Shown: piece by piece, positions 46,613 to 54,622 of the stretch
How positions within the stretch are numbered: the stretch's first letter is position 1
Layout: each line of letters begins with the position of its first letter
The notes under the pieces: model-generated
The model's database searches: none
What the model saw: the letters and a program-made list of their open reading frames with translations, nothing else
Told to the model about the DNA's origin: nothing
Program-made: the position numbers and the translations under genes
Assembly: GCA_028282685.1 (NCBI GenBank)
Contig: JANQHK010000094.1
Span: forward strand, 1 to 64,000
Length of the DNA: 64,000 nt
Direction: 5' to 3'
From: Phycisphaeraceae bacterium
GTDB lineage: Bacteria; Planctomycetota; Phycisphaerae; Phycisphaerales; Zrk34

Positions 46613-47071
46613 ATGGGGCTGATGCTGATGGCCAAAGCCACCGGTCCACACCTGGTCGAGTGCTACCTGTGCGGCCACCGTTTCGAGGTGGGCGCGCGGA
46701 CCATGTCGACCAACTGTCCCGGATGCAACAAGCCGGTGATCGTCGAGGATGTGGTGGTCAAGGGATACAAACCCGTCAAGCGATTGCAGACGTGCGGTCG
46801 GCTGGTCATCCAGCGCGGCGGGCGCGTCGTGGCCGAGCGGATCGAAGCCCACAAAGGCATCGAGTGCAACGGCGCGCTGCACGGCGAGGCCTTGAGCGGA
46901 GGCCCGGTCTTGCTCGGGGCCAAGGCCGAATGGAAAGGCGATTGCCGCGCCCCGGTGCTGCGGATAAAAAAGGGGGCGGTGATTCTGGCCGGGCGCTTTT
47001 GCGTTCCCGAAGATCCGCTTCAACTGTCGGACCTGCACGAGCAGAACGCCCGACGCCTGACTGAACCGTAG
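46613..47071 (+). CDS. Zinc-ribbon protein with bactofilin-like repeats
   Basis: 152 residues. ATGs at 46613, 46622 and 46628 are all possible starts; the first is given. The N-terminal 40 residues form a zinc ribbon (CYLCGHRFEVGAR, then CPGCNKPV, two CxxC pairs). The remaining about 100 residues have short strands spaced like bactofilin (RLVIQRGGRVVAERIEAHKG, KGDCRAPVLRIKKGAVIL). It may regulate or join the bactofilin polymer encoded 30 bp upstream; this is inference. Confidence 0.72.
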   Translation: MGLMLMAKATGPHLVECYLCGHRFEVGARTMSTNCPGCNKPVIVEDVVVKGYKPVKRLQTCGRLVIQRGGRVVAERIEAHKGIECNGALHGEALSGGPVLLGAKAEWKGDCRAPVLRIKKGAVILAGRFCVPEDPLQLSDLHEQNARRLTEP

Positions 47072-47079
47072 GAGCCACC

Positions 47080-47631
47080 ATGCCCATTCCCCGTATCCGC
47101 CTGGAACAGGCGGTGTTGCTGCTGGTCGATATGCAGGAAAAATTCGTCCCTCACATCGCCGACTGGGACCGCGTTTTACAGCGGTGCACGGTGATGGTGC
47201 AGGGTTGCGTGGCGCTGGGAATTCCCATCCTCGTCACTGAGCAATACCCCAAGGGGCTGGGCCCCACGGTCGGTGAATTACGCCGGCATTTACCTTCCGA
47301 CCAGCCGATCCAGAGCAAGCTGAAATTTTCCGCCTACGTGGAGGCGATTCGCAAACAATTGGCCGACCTCAGCCGCAGGACGGTGTTGCTGTGCGGCATC
47401 GAAACGCACGTTTGCGTACTGCAGACCGCCCTGGATCTAACAGAATCCGGCTACCAGACGGCATTAATCGCCGATGGCTCCAGCTCCCGCCGAATTGATG
47501 ATAAGTCGTTGGCAATAAACAGAATGCGCGAAATCGGCGTCGTTATTTCTTCCGCGGAATCCGCCCTTCTGGAGATGGTTCACGAGGCGGGAACCGAGAG
47601 ATTTGAGAAAATCAGGCCTATTATCCGCTGA
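47080..47631 (+). CDS. Isochorismatase-family cysteine hydrolase
   Basis: 183 residues. The Asp-Lys-Cys triad of the family is visible: LLVDMQEKF (Asp), QSKLKFSAY (Lys region) and GIETHVCVLQT (Cys). Fold and length match YcaC-like hydrolases. It is a possible amidase or isochorismatase-type hydrolase of unknown substrate. It starts 8 bp after the zinc-ribbon gene, so all three may be cotranscribed. The last 40 residues are less conserved and end in a Lys/Arg-rich tail. Confidence 0.82.
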   Translation: MPIPRIRLEQAVLLLVDMQEKFVPHIADWDRVLQRCTVMVQGCVALGIPILVTEQYPKGLGPTVGELRRHLPSDQPIQSKLKFSAYVEAIRKQLADLSRRTVLLCGIETHVCVLQTALDLTESGYQTALIADGSSSRRIDDKSLAINRMREIGVVISSAESALLEMVHEAGTERFEKIRPIIR

Positions 47632-47753
47632 CGTTTACGAGGCAGAAAATGCCACTAACCGTTTTTTTTAACTTGCCATCGGGGGTAAGCTCCGGTTAGC
47701 TTGTTATTAACGAAAGGTCAGGAACACCCACACCTTCCCCTCAGGAGCCGCTC

Positions 47754-47927
47754 ATGCAATCCTACGAGAACCTCAAGGCATTGGTGGCATCGGCTGAAGA
47801 GGACATCCGCAAGGCCGAAGGCGGTAACAAAGCCGCCGGCACGCGGGCCCGCAAGCTGATGCAGGACATCAAGGCTGCTTCACAAGCCGTTCGCGTGGAA
47901 ATCCTGGAATTGCGCGAAGGCAATTGA
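47754..47927 (+). CDS. Short histone H1-like protein
   Basis: 57 residues, ATG at 47754, TGA at 47925-47927. AGGAG sits seven bases before the ATG. Sequence features: MQSYENLKALVASAEEDIRK, then GGNKAAGTRARKLMQDIKAA and a helical end. This matches the short planctomycete and chlamydial-type H1 proteins annotated as histone H1-like (recalled family pattern). It is a helical, DNA-binding candidate with mixed Lys/Arg and Glu. It is easy to miss because it is short. Confidence 0.7.
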   Translation: MQSYENLKALVASAEEDIRKAEGGNKAAGTRARKLMQDIKAASQAVRVEILELREGN

Positions 47928-48083
47928 TCGGCCGTCTCGCGGTCGTTAATCTACCTCACCGTCGTTTTCAGGCCCCGCATCCACGGTCTGATTTTGTCTC
48001 GGTTTCAATGCCCGACGTTTCCGCGACTCATCGCCTCCGCGGGAACGGTGCGGCTGGTCGATCCCTGCCCCCGATGAGCTGCC

Positions 48084-48557
48084 ATGGCCCCGCAACTGAT
48101 ATTTGATCTTTCCCGTTTCGACCTGAACAAAATCATTCACGATGTGGAGCAGATTGAATCGGTCAATCCGCAGCGCGGCCACATGCGCCAGCTCGACGGC
48201 ATCATCCACATGGATTTCGACGATGCCACCATCCTCGGCTTTAAGAATGTCCGCAAAGACGAATTCTGGGTCTCCGGGCACATCCCCGGCCGACCGCTCT
48301 ACCCCGGCGTGATGATGATCGAAGCGGCGGCGCAGATCTCGGCGTTCCTGATGAAAATGCACTCGCCGCACCTGGGATTCCTCGGCTTCCTGGGATGCGA
48401 CGATGTGAAATTCCGCGGGCAGGTGATCCCCGGCGATCGGCTATACCTGCTCGGTAAGGAACTGAAGCGCAACCGACGGCGATTCATCTGCAACACCCAG
48501 GGCGTGGTCAACGGCAACCTTGTCTTCGAGGCCACGGTACAAGGCATGCCGATTTGA
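48084..48557 (+). CDS. 3-hydroxyacyl-ACP dehydratase-like protein (FabZ family)
   Basis: 157 residues. The hot-dog fold signature SGHIPGRPLYPGVMMIEAAAQ, quoted here in part as GHIPGRP plus MIEA, supplies the FabZ catalytic His and the Glu. FKNVRKDEFW precedes it. FabZ dehydrates 3-hydroxyacyl-ACP in fatty-acid elongation. It is slightly longer than FabZ and carries a 30-residue N-terminal extension. A planctomycete paralogue of FabZ or a related thioester dehydratase is likely; exact substrate unknown. Confidence 0.82.
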   Translation: MAPQLIFDLSRFDLNKIIHDVEQIESVNPQRGHMRQLDGIIHMDFDDATILGFKNVRKDEFWVSGHIPGRPLYPGVMMIEAAAQISAFLMKMHSPHLGFLGFLGCDDVKFRGQVIPGDRLYLLGKELKRNRRRFICNTQGVVNGNLVFEATVQGMPI

Positions 48558-48588
48558 AACCGCCCGTTTGCGTCTGGGGACGTCATTG

Positions 48589-49749
48589 GTGACCGATCCG
48601 CACATCCAACCCTTCACCACCACCGACCCGCGTTTATCCCAGTCCCTACCGATCGATCCCGCCGAGCCGATCGAGCAGTGGCGCATGAAACTGCCCGGCA
48701 AGGGGGCGTGTTACCTGTTCAGCGATGGGGATGACCGTCCGGTGCTCATGGCCACGGTGGGGAACCTGCGCAACGCGGTGCATCGACGCTTCACCCAGCC
48801 GGACGATGACGAACAACCCTCAAAGCGCATCGATTACCGCGCGGTGGTGCGGCATATCCGCTGGCGACCGACATTCAGCCGATTCGAGGCCGACTGGGTG
48901 TATCTGGAAACGGCGCGCCGCCTGATGCCCGCCGAACATCGGCGCTGGGTCGGAACCTGGCGTTGTCACTGGCTGGCGGTCGATCCCGATGAGCCCTTTC
49001 CCCGCTGGGGGGCGATCCGGCGCATTGCCGAACCCGCAGGACAGGTGCTGGGCCCCCTGCCCGACGCCTCGGCGGCCCGGCGCTACATTGAAATGCTCGA
49101 AGACCTGTTCGATCTCTGCCGCTACCACGACATCCTCACCCAGGCCCCGCAGGGCAAGGCCTGTGCATACAAAGAAATGGGCAAATGCCCCGCGCCATGC
49201 GACGGGACGGTCTCCATGGGCCATTACCGTCAGCAGATCCGTGATTCCATTGCCTTCGCCACCGAGCCGTTGGAGCGGAGACAGCAGGCAATGCAACAGC
49301 AGATGCGCCGCGCTGCCGATGCACTGGATTTCGAACAGGCCGCACGGATCAAACAGCACACCGAACGGGCGCGCACCGCTTTGGCGCCGGCCTACCGCCA
49401 CATGTTTCCCCTCGACCGGTTCCGCTATCTGTCGCTTCAACGCGGCAGCGGCAAGCGCAAGGTGCGTTGCTTTTACATCGACCCCACGGCCATCCACTTC
49501 CTCGGCGAGATGCAGCCCAAGCAACAGACCGAACAGATCGACTGGATGTTGCAGCAGATCGAGCATCGGCGACAGTCACCCACCACCCCCACCGCACCCA
49601 CCCCACACATCGACAAGATCGCCGGCGAGCGCATCGGTCTGGCCGCCTGGCACCTGCTCCGCGATGATGACAGGGAAGGTCGCTTCCTGCCGGCGGATCA
49701 ATTGACTGTTGCAGTCATCCGCAAAACCATTGATGAGTTGACGCGGTGA
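48589..49749 (+). CDS. UvrC-like protein with degenerate GIY-YIG, no C-terminal nuclease half
   Basis: 386 residues from the GTG at 48589; the frame opens upstream, but that part overlaps the FabZ-like gene. Residues about 35-65 align with the GIY-YIG domain, yet the GIY is ACY and the YIG is MAT (GACYLFSDGDD, ATVGNLRNAV), so the nuclease is probably dead. GPLPDASAARRY, CAYKEMGKCPAPCDG and the UVR coil (ADALDFEQAARIKQHTERA) match UvrC closely. The RNase H-like and HhH parts of UvrC are missing. Possible roles are UvrB binding or regulation of repair; the UvrB link is inference. Confidence 0.78.
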   Translation: MTDPHIQPFTTTDPRLSQSLPIDPAEPIEQWRMKLPGKGACYLFSDGDDRPVLMATVGNLRNAVHRRFTQPDDDEQPSKRIDYRAVVRHIRWRPTFSRFEADWVYLETARRLMPAEHRRWVGTWRCHWLAVDPDEPFPRWGAIRRIAEPAGQVLGPLPDASAARRYIEMLEDLFDLCRYHDILTQAPQGKACAYKEMGKCPAPCDGTVSMGHYRQQIRDSIAFATEPLERRQQAMQQQMRRAADALDFEQAARIKQHTERARTALAPAYRHMFPLDRFRYLSLQRGSGKRKVRCFYIDPTAIHFLGEMQPKQQTEQIDWMLQQIEHRRQSPTTPTAPTPHIDKIAGERIGLAAWHLLRDDDREGRFLPADQLTVAVIRKTIDELTR

Positions 49750-49766
49750 TTTACAGAGCCCGACTG

Positions 49767-50336
49767 TTATTGTGAATTGTCATTATCAGCCGGTTCGCCC
49801 GCCCCGCCGGTTTTCTGCTCGATGGTATTCAGCACGGCCTCGCCGCCTTGGTACTTGTAGTCATCGATGGTGACTTTGCCCGGTTTGCCCTCGTGCTCGT
49901 AATGGACCACGGCGATTCCCTTGCTGTCCCAGCGCGACTTGTCGATGTTTTTCACCGAAGCGTAGGGAATCGTCTGCCCGCAGGCCCGGATACCCTGCTC
50001 ATCGGCCGCCACCTTGTTTTTCATGCCGATGCCGATCCAGATCAACAGCCCCAGGCCGATCACGCCACAGACTAACCCAATACCTTGTTGCGTCATGATG
50101 CTTTCTTCGGTGTGTCGTGTTTTGGGAATTGCGGTGGGCCAACCCTTTTCCTGGGCCAGGGGCTCCCAGGCGCCCGGATCATCTTTCACGTCCTCGTATG
50201 CTTGCCAGCGTTCGTTCTCCGCGGGGTAGCTCATCCAGCCGTCATAACTGAACCAGGCAGCGCCCACCACCATCATGACCGTCATCAGGCCGAATCGCAT
50301 CAGCCAGGCATTCGATAAACCAGAAGAGGTTGGCAT
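49767..50336 (-). CDS. Two-helix membrane protein, possible PH-like domain
   Basis: 189 residues. Membrane helix 1 at about 12-30 (LMRFGLMTVMMVVGAAWF), a loop of about 50 residues, helix 2 at about 85-105 (GIGLVCGVIGLGLLIWIGIG). The C-terminal 80 residues (ACGQTIPYASVKNIDKSRW, KGIAVVHYEHEGKPGKV) look like a bacterial PH-like sheet. GGGGAAC precedes the ATG. The gene at 50349 ends 12 bp upstream on the same strand, so they are probably cotranscribed. No function assigned. Confidence 0.65.
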   Translation of the reverse strand: MPTSSGLSNAWLMRFGLMTVMMVVGAAWFSYDGWMSYPAENERWQAYEDVKDDPGAWEPLAQEKGWPTAIPKTRHTEESIMTQQGIGLVCGVIGLGLLIWIGIGMKNKVAADEQGIRACGQTIPYASVKNIDKSRWDSKGIAVVHYEHEGKPGKVTIDDYKYQGGEAVLNTIEQKTGGAGEPADNDNSQ

Positions 50337-50348
50337 GGAGGTGTTCCC

Positions 50349-50558
50349 CTACAGATGTTCCAGGTTGTTAATCGCATCGGCCCACCAGCGGGCAAACACC
50401 ACGCGGGCTCCGGGCAAGCGCTGCAAAACTGCGAACCCACCCTCATCCACACGACGCGTGGGGATGCGCGGCGCCGGCATGTTGGTATCCAAGGCCCACG
50501 TGAGCCAGGCGCTGGTCTGATCGATCATCATTTGATGTCGGTCATAGCTGTTTCGCAT
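50349..50558 (-). CDS. Small soluble hypothetical protein
   Basis: 69 residues from the ATG at 50558. It is placed 12 bp before the 50336 membrane protein and reads in the same direction. The sequence has a polar helix, then GGFAVLQRLPGARVVFARWW and a helical end; no motif is recognised. No strong ribosome site is seen, so the start is uncertain and the gene is only moderately supported. Confidence 0.45.
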   Translation of the reverse strand: MRNSYDRHQMMIDQTSAWLTWALDTNMPAPRIPTRRVDEGGFAVLQRLPGARVVFARWWADAINNLEHL

Positions 50559-50654
50559 GGTCTTATGATAGTTCGCACATGGCAATCGATCCGCACGGGC
50601 ATCAGTATAATCATGACGGGCTGCCGATCCAAGCTCACGTTCCTTCGGCCGATA

Positions 50655-51200
50655 TCACGGCCCGGTCTTCTGCCGCCAGATGCCGCGTTCCGTGCTGCGC
50701 GCCCGTCTCTCCAGGCGGCCCATCCACCACTGCAAATCGTGCGGCGGATCGTCGGACGCAGGCGACAAGCCCTCGGCGACCACCCACTCGTTCAGCAATC
50801 GCCCATCCGGCAGATACGCCCACGCCCAGCAGGCCGACTCGTCCGGCGCCGACGTGTGACCCGCAACCAGCAGCAGGGTTTGCTCGGCGATTTGATGTTT
50901 AACCTGTTCGATGGATTGCGGATCGGCCGGGACATCGCCGCCCACACCGATCAGCCGCAGCGTGAATGTTTCCCGGGGGTTGTGCAGACGGGCGACTTGC
51001 AGCGTCGCCGGGTTGACGATGCGCACCACCCGCACCTCCACGCGATCGAACCGGCGGTGCTCGGCGATACGCATGGACGCAGCGAGAATCAGCGCTGTCG
51101 AAGCCAGCGCCAACACTCCAACCGCAGCGCGGCGGCGCCATGTCTGACGAGCCAGCCAGCGACGCAAAGACATCGGTCGGTGAGTACGGGATACAGACAC
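50655..51200 (-). CDS. Membrane-anchored SNase-like protein with decayed active site
   Basis: 181 residues with GTG start at 51198-51200; the ATG at 51173 is an alternative. One membrane helix at about 25-43. The rest follows the staphylococcal-nuclease fold: VVRIVNPATLQVARL, TLRLIGVGG, YLPDGRLLNEWVVAEGL and RRARSTERGIW. In active SNases the RLIGIDTPE block gives Arg, Asp and Glu; here it is RLIGVGGDVP, so the metal-binding acids are displaced or lost. It starts 3 bp after the 51668 gene ends, so the two are probably one unit. It may be a binding rather than a cutting protein. Confidence 0.7.
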   Translation of the reverse strand: MSVSRTHRPMSLRRWLARQTWRRRAAVGVLALASTALILAASMRIAEHRRFDRVEVRVVRIVNPATLQVARLHNPRETFTLRLIGVGGDVPADPQSIEQVKHQIAEQTLLLVAGHTSAPDESACWAWAYLPDGRLLNEWVVAEGLSPASDDPPHDLQWWMGRLERRARSTERGIWRQKTGP

Positions 51201-51203
51201 GTG

Positions 51204-51668
51204 CTAAACCGCCATCGCCTGCAAGCGCAACCAGCGCACCCCCGCCGCCATCGCCACCACCGTCACCCCCAGCGCCAGATTGATCGCCATCCACTGCGTC
51301 GGCTTGCGCTGCAATCGCCCCATGTCCTGCGCGAAAAGAATGATCAGTATGGTGATTGATCCCAGCACCTTCAGCCCCAGCAGCATGTGCACCATCATGT
51401 ACATTTCCGGTTCGGGCTCTTTGAGTTTGACGTAGGTGCCCATGTTGCGCCACCAGTTGTAGACGCCGGAGAGCAGGAGCAGGCCGATCGCCGGATGGAG
51501 CACGCGGTTGAATCGTTTGCGCGCCACGTCAATCAGCTTCGTGCGGAAATCGTCGTCGAGAATGTGCAGCGACGGCGCCAAACCAAACAGGCCGTAGAGG
51601 ATGCCGCCCAGCAGGGTGACGGCGCCCAGGATGTGGGCGATTCGCATGAGGATGTCAAGCCAGATCAT
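51204..51668 (-). CDS. Four-helix membrane protein
   Basis: 154 residues from the ATG at 51668; GGGAGG lies seven bases before. An upstream extension of the frame is rejected. Four membrane helices are seen (LMRIAHILGAVTLLGGILYG, VLHPAIGLLLLSGVYNWW, GLKVLGSITILIILF, MAINLALGVTVVAMAAG). Conserved His and Trp at helix ends (RIAHILG, LHPAIG, VHMLLG) may bind haem or copper, as in CopD-type proteins; that is a suggestion. The SNase-like gene follows after 3 bp. Confidence 0.66.
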   Translation of the reverse strand: MIWLDILMRIAHILGAVTLLGGILYGLFGLAPSLHILDDDFRTKLIDVARKRFNRVLHPAIGLLLLSGVYNWWRNMGTYVKLKEPEPEMYMMVHMLLGLKVLGSITILIILFAQDMGRLQRKPTQWMAINLALGVTVVAMAAGVRWLRLQAMAV

Positions 51669-51782
51669 GGTGCGCCTCCCGTAAGAACATGTTGCCGATA
51701 CGTCCGGCCGATGATGCTTCCCGGCGATATGCAGTCTATTCGCCGCCATGCGTTCAGGCCAATCCGTCCGTACAATGGAAGG

Positions 51783-52184
51783 ATGCACAACGAAGAATCC
51801 GGCGACAACCAGATCCACCGCCTGCGGCAATGGCGCAGCGGCCGTGAGCCCGACCAGTCGTTGAGCTTCATCAAAAAACTCTTTGATCGCCAGATCGCCC
51901 GGCCCCACAAGAAAGTCGCCAAGCTGGTGGCATTGTGGGAAAAGCATATCCCCCCGGAACTGGCCGCCCGAACCGCCCTGCTCAGTTATTCACGCGGCGT
52001 GCTGCGCGTGGAGGTGGCCGATTCCGCAACGCTCTATCAACTCGACCGCCTGCTGCGCAGTGGAGCCGAGCAGCAATTGCGACAGGCCTTCACCGGTTCC
52101 CTGCGCACCATCAAGCTCCAGCTCGGCCCGCCCGAACGATTCGGTAACGGCACGGATCCGACCGCCACGCCACCGCAACCATGA
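51783..52184 (+). CDS. DciA-like protein (DUF721)
   Basis: 133 residues from the ATG at 51783. The core VALWEKHIPPELAARTALLSYSRG, followed by VLRVEVADSATLYQL, matches the DUF721/DciA pattern. DciA helps load the replicative helicase in bacteria lacking DnaC/DnaI; whether this copy does so is unknown. A polar N-terminal extension of about 45 residues precedes the fold. The next gene overlaps its stop (ATGA), so they are translationally coupled although unrelated in obvious function. Confidence 0.78.
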   Translation: MHNEESGDNQIHRLRQWRSGREPDQSLSFIKKLFDRQIARPHKKVAKLVALWEKHIPPELAARTALLSYSRGVLRVEVADSATLYQLDRLLRSGAEQQLRQAFTGSLRTIKLQLGPPERFGNGTDPTATPPQP

Positions 52185-53788
52185 CCAGTCCATCGCCATT
52201 TACCGGAAAAATCTTCGGGATTGGATTGTCCCGCACCGGCACGCAGAGTCTGACCGCTGCGCTTCAGATGCTCGGATTCGATGCCGTGCACTGGCGCCAA
52301 ACCGTCTGGTTTCTTGAATACGACTGGCACAGCATCCATCCACGAAAAAGTGATTTCGAAAAGCACCAGGCCTTTGCCGACACCCCGATCGCACTGACCT
52401 ACAAAGAACTGGATGCCATGTTCCCCGGCTCCCGGTTCATCCTGACCACGCGGGATATCGACTCCTGGTGCGCCTCGGTAACCCGGCATATCGCGTATAC
52501 CGCAAGAAACGATTGGACCCTTGCCGCAGACCTGATTCATACCGAACTCTACGGCGAAAAGCCGCTCGATGGTCCGTGTCTGCAAATCGCCTACGAAAAG
52601 CATCTGGCCGATGTGCGGATATATTTTCAGGATCGCCTCGATGACCTGCTTGTTCTGAATATCTGTAGCGGTGCGGGCTGGGAAGACCTCTGCCGATTTC
52701 TGGACTGCCCCGTACCCGCAGCCCCCTTCCCCCTCAAAGGACAAAGCTCAAAAAAAGAACCCGGAAAAAAGCGATCGCTACTCGTGCGCACGCGCAAGCG
52801 CATCAAGGCCGGTCTGACCAACTGGTATCCACGGTGGAGCCGGCCCAAGCCCAAACCGTTGAGCGAGATCGCTCTGAAGTATTCGAGCAACTGCGACAAT
52901 CCCATCCTGCTGTTTTCCACGATACGCAACGAACGCGAGCGGCTCCCCGCATTCCTCGAATATTATCGCGCGTTGAAAGTCGATCATTTTTTCATCGTCG
53001 ACAACGATTCCACGGACAATGCGCAAGACTTTCTGCTCGATCAGTCCGACGTCTCGCTTTTTCATACCACCGAGCCGTTTTCACAGAGCCAATGCGGCAA
53101 TCGCTGGCGCAAAGAACTGGCCAGCCGATTCGCTCCCGGGTGCTGGTGTCTTTTCATCGATGCCGATGAATTGCTGATCTATCCACATGGGCCTTCGATC
53201 CCGTTGCCAACGCTCTGCGACTACCTGGATCGAGAAAAAACCACAGCCCTCTATTCCATTCTGCTCGACATGTACCCCGATGGCCCGCTCGAACAAGCCC
53301 ACTTTAGCGCGAACGAAAAACCGTGGGAAACCTGCCCCATGTTCGAGTTGGATACGATCCGACTCGGCCAGCAGGCCACCGGCGGCGTGCGCAGTCGCCT
53401 GTTTGATGTCGCGCCCTGCCTGTGCAAGTTTGTCCTTTTCAAGAACCTGCCCGGTGTCGAAATCGCCGAAGGAGCGCATGTCCAGCGGGGAGCTATCCCC
53501 TCCGCACTGCGCGGGGCGGTTCTCCATTTCAAATTCGATCACACCTTCTGGGACAGCGCCGCAGAAGAAGCCCGCCGCAAACAACACTGGCAGGCCGGTG
53601 CGGAATACCAGAAGTACGCCCAGCAGATCACGCGCCTGAAGGAAACGAGTTTCGTCTATCCCGGCTCGCAACGCTTTCGCAATGCCGACCAATTGCGGCA
53701 ACTGGGGCTGCTGCGCACGACGAAGGATTTTGAGAGTTTTGTCAACAATCTCCCCGGCCCGTGCCCTTTCCCCCAAGCACTCGTTTAA
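52181..53788 (+). CDS. Fused sulfotransferase and GT2-like glycosyltransferase
   Basis: 535 residues. Residues about 10-185 are a sulfotransferase fold: GIGLSRTGTQSL is the PAPS 5'-phosphosulfate loop, and FILTTRDIDSWCASV corresponds to the 3'-phosphate site. Residues about 225-500 are a GT-A glycosyltransferase (FSTIRNERERLPAFLEYYRA, FFIVDNDSTD, FIDADELL). The two halves are linked by a basic segment. It may sulfate and glycosylate the same polymer or cap; target unknown. Start overlaps the dciA-like stop by 4 bp. Confidence 0.78.
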   Translation: MTSPSPFTGKIFGIGLSRTGTQSLTAALQMLGFDAVHWRQTVWFLEYDWHSIHPRKSDFEKHQAFADTPIALTYKELDAMFPGSRFILTTRDIDSWCASVTRHIAYTARNDWTLAADLIHTELYGEKPLDGPCLQIAYEKHLADVRIYFQDRLDDLLVLNICSGAGWEDLCRFLDCPVPAAPFPLKGQSSKKEPGKKRSLLVRTRKRIKAGLTNWYPRWSRPKPKPLSEIALKYSSNCDNPILLFSTIRNERERLPAFLEYYRALKVDHFFIVDNDSTDNAQDFLLDQSDVSLFHTTEPFSQSQCGNRWRKELASRFAPGCWCLFIDADELLIYPHGPSIPLPTLCDYLDREKTTALYSILLDMYPDGPLEQAHFSANEKPWETCPMFELDTIRLGQQATGGVRSRLFDVAPCLCKFVLFKNLPGVEIAEGAHVQRGAIPSALRGAVLHFKFDHTFWDSAAEEARRKQHWQAGAEYQKYAQQITRLKETSFVYPGSQRFRNADQLRQLGLLRTTKDFESFVNNLPGPCPFPQALV

Positions 53789-53823
53789 TCATGGGCCGCA
53801 ATCGTGGATGCAACCAAACCACC

Positions 53824-54273
53824 ATGAGCACACTACCAATCCAGATCTTCACGATTGGCTTTTCGGGAAAGTCAGCAGAGCAGTTCTTCATGATTCTAAA
53901 AGAGGCAGGTGTTAAACGCGTATTGGATGTGCGACTACATAACAGTTCACAGTTGGCCGGCTACACCAAGAGAAGCGATCTGCCGTTCTTTCTCAGATCA
54001 ATCGTCGGCGCAGGATACGTCCATTTACCAGCGTTCGCTCCGACCAAGCAACTTCTCAACGGCTACAAGAAGAACGAATTTACCTGGACTGAATACGAGC
54101 GCGAGTATCAAGACATTATCGAGCGTCGGCAGCCGCATCGAGACCTCGAACCATCTGACATTGATTTCGGCTGCATACTCTGCTCCGAACCCACGGCCGA
54201 CCAATGCCATCGTCGGTTGGCCGCCGAATACCTACAACAGATTTGGCCGAATTTGACCATAACGCATCTTTGA
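53824..54273 (+). CDS. DUF488 protein
   Basis: 149 residues from the ATG at 53824. Family motifs: TIGFSGKSAEQF, VKRVLDVRLH, and the end block CSEPTADQCHRRLAAEYL. DUF488 proteins are small and of unknown biochemical role. Codon use and base composition are less GC-rich than in the neighbours, so horizontal gain is possible. The upstream gene ends 35 bp earlier; the downstream 240 bp run to the tRNA. Confidence 0.82.
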   Translation: MSTLPIQIFTIGFSGKSAEQFFMILKEAGVKRVLDVRLHNSSQLAGYTKRSDLPFFLRSIVGAGYVHLPAFAPTKQLLNGYKKNEFTWTEYEREYQDIIERRQPHRDLEPSDIDFGCILCSEPTADQCHRRLAAEYLQQIWPNLTITHL

Positions 54274-54511
54274 GTTTCCACATGCCTTGCCTGTAAACCG
54301 GCAAGATCATCCTGAGTAGTTCGTATCGGATTCTCCTATTCACAAATAAAAGATAGACTATCAAACGTCTCAGGCCTTCCGCCGAGCCGGGTGAAGTGGT
54401 AAAATCCGCTGTCGCGCTGGAAAAAGCGCTAGAACAGTAAAAACGCTCTGTGAAAACCCAAGACGGCTATGGGCACAAGCCAAGCGATTTCAGAGCATTA
54501 GGAAAGTTTCG
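54274..54511 (+). other. Intergenic region before tRNA-Gly
   Basis: No gene seen. It presumably holds the tRNA promoter, though no hexamer pair stands out. A purine-rich stretch (GGAAAAAGCGC, then AGTAAAAACGC at 54419-54451) has direct-repeat character but no clear hairpin. Confidence 0.4.
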
Positions 54512-54584
<73 letters not shown>

Positions 54585-54622
54585 TGATGTCAGGGAAGGT
54601 CAAGCAGGTCTTGTGAGGGGGA

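Noticed and set aside
48520-48589. Earlier ATG of the UvrC-like protein
   Set aside because: It would overlap the FabZ-like gene by 38 bases and add residues without similarity; the GTG at 48589 fits better.
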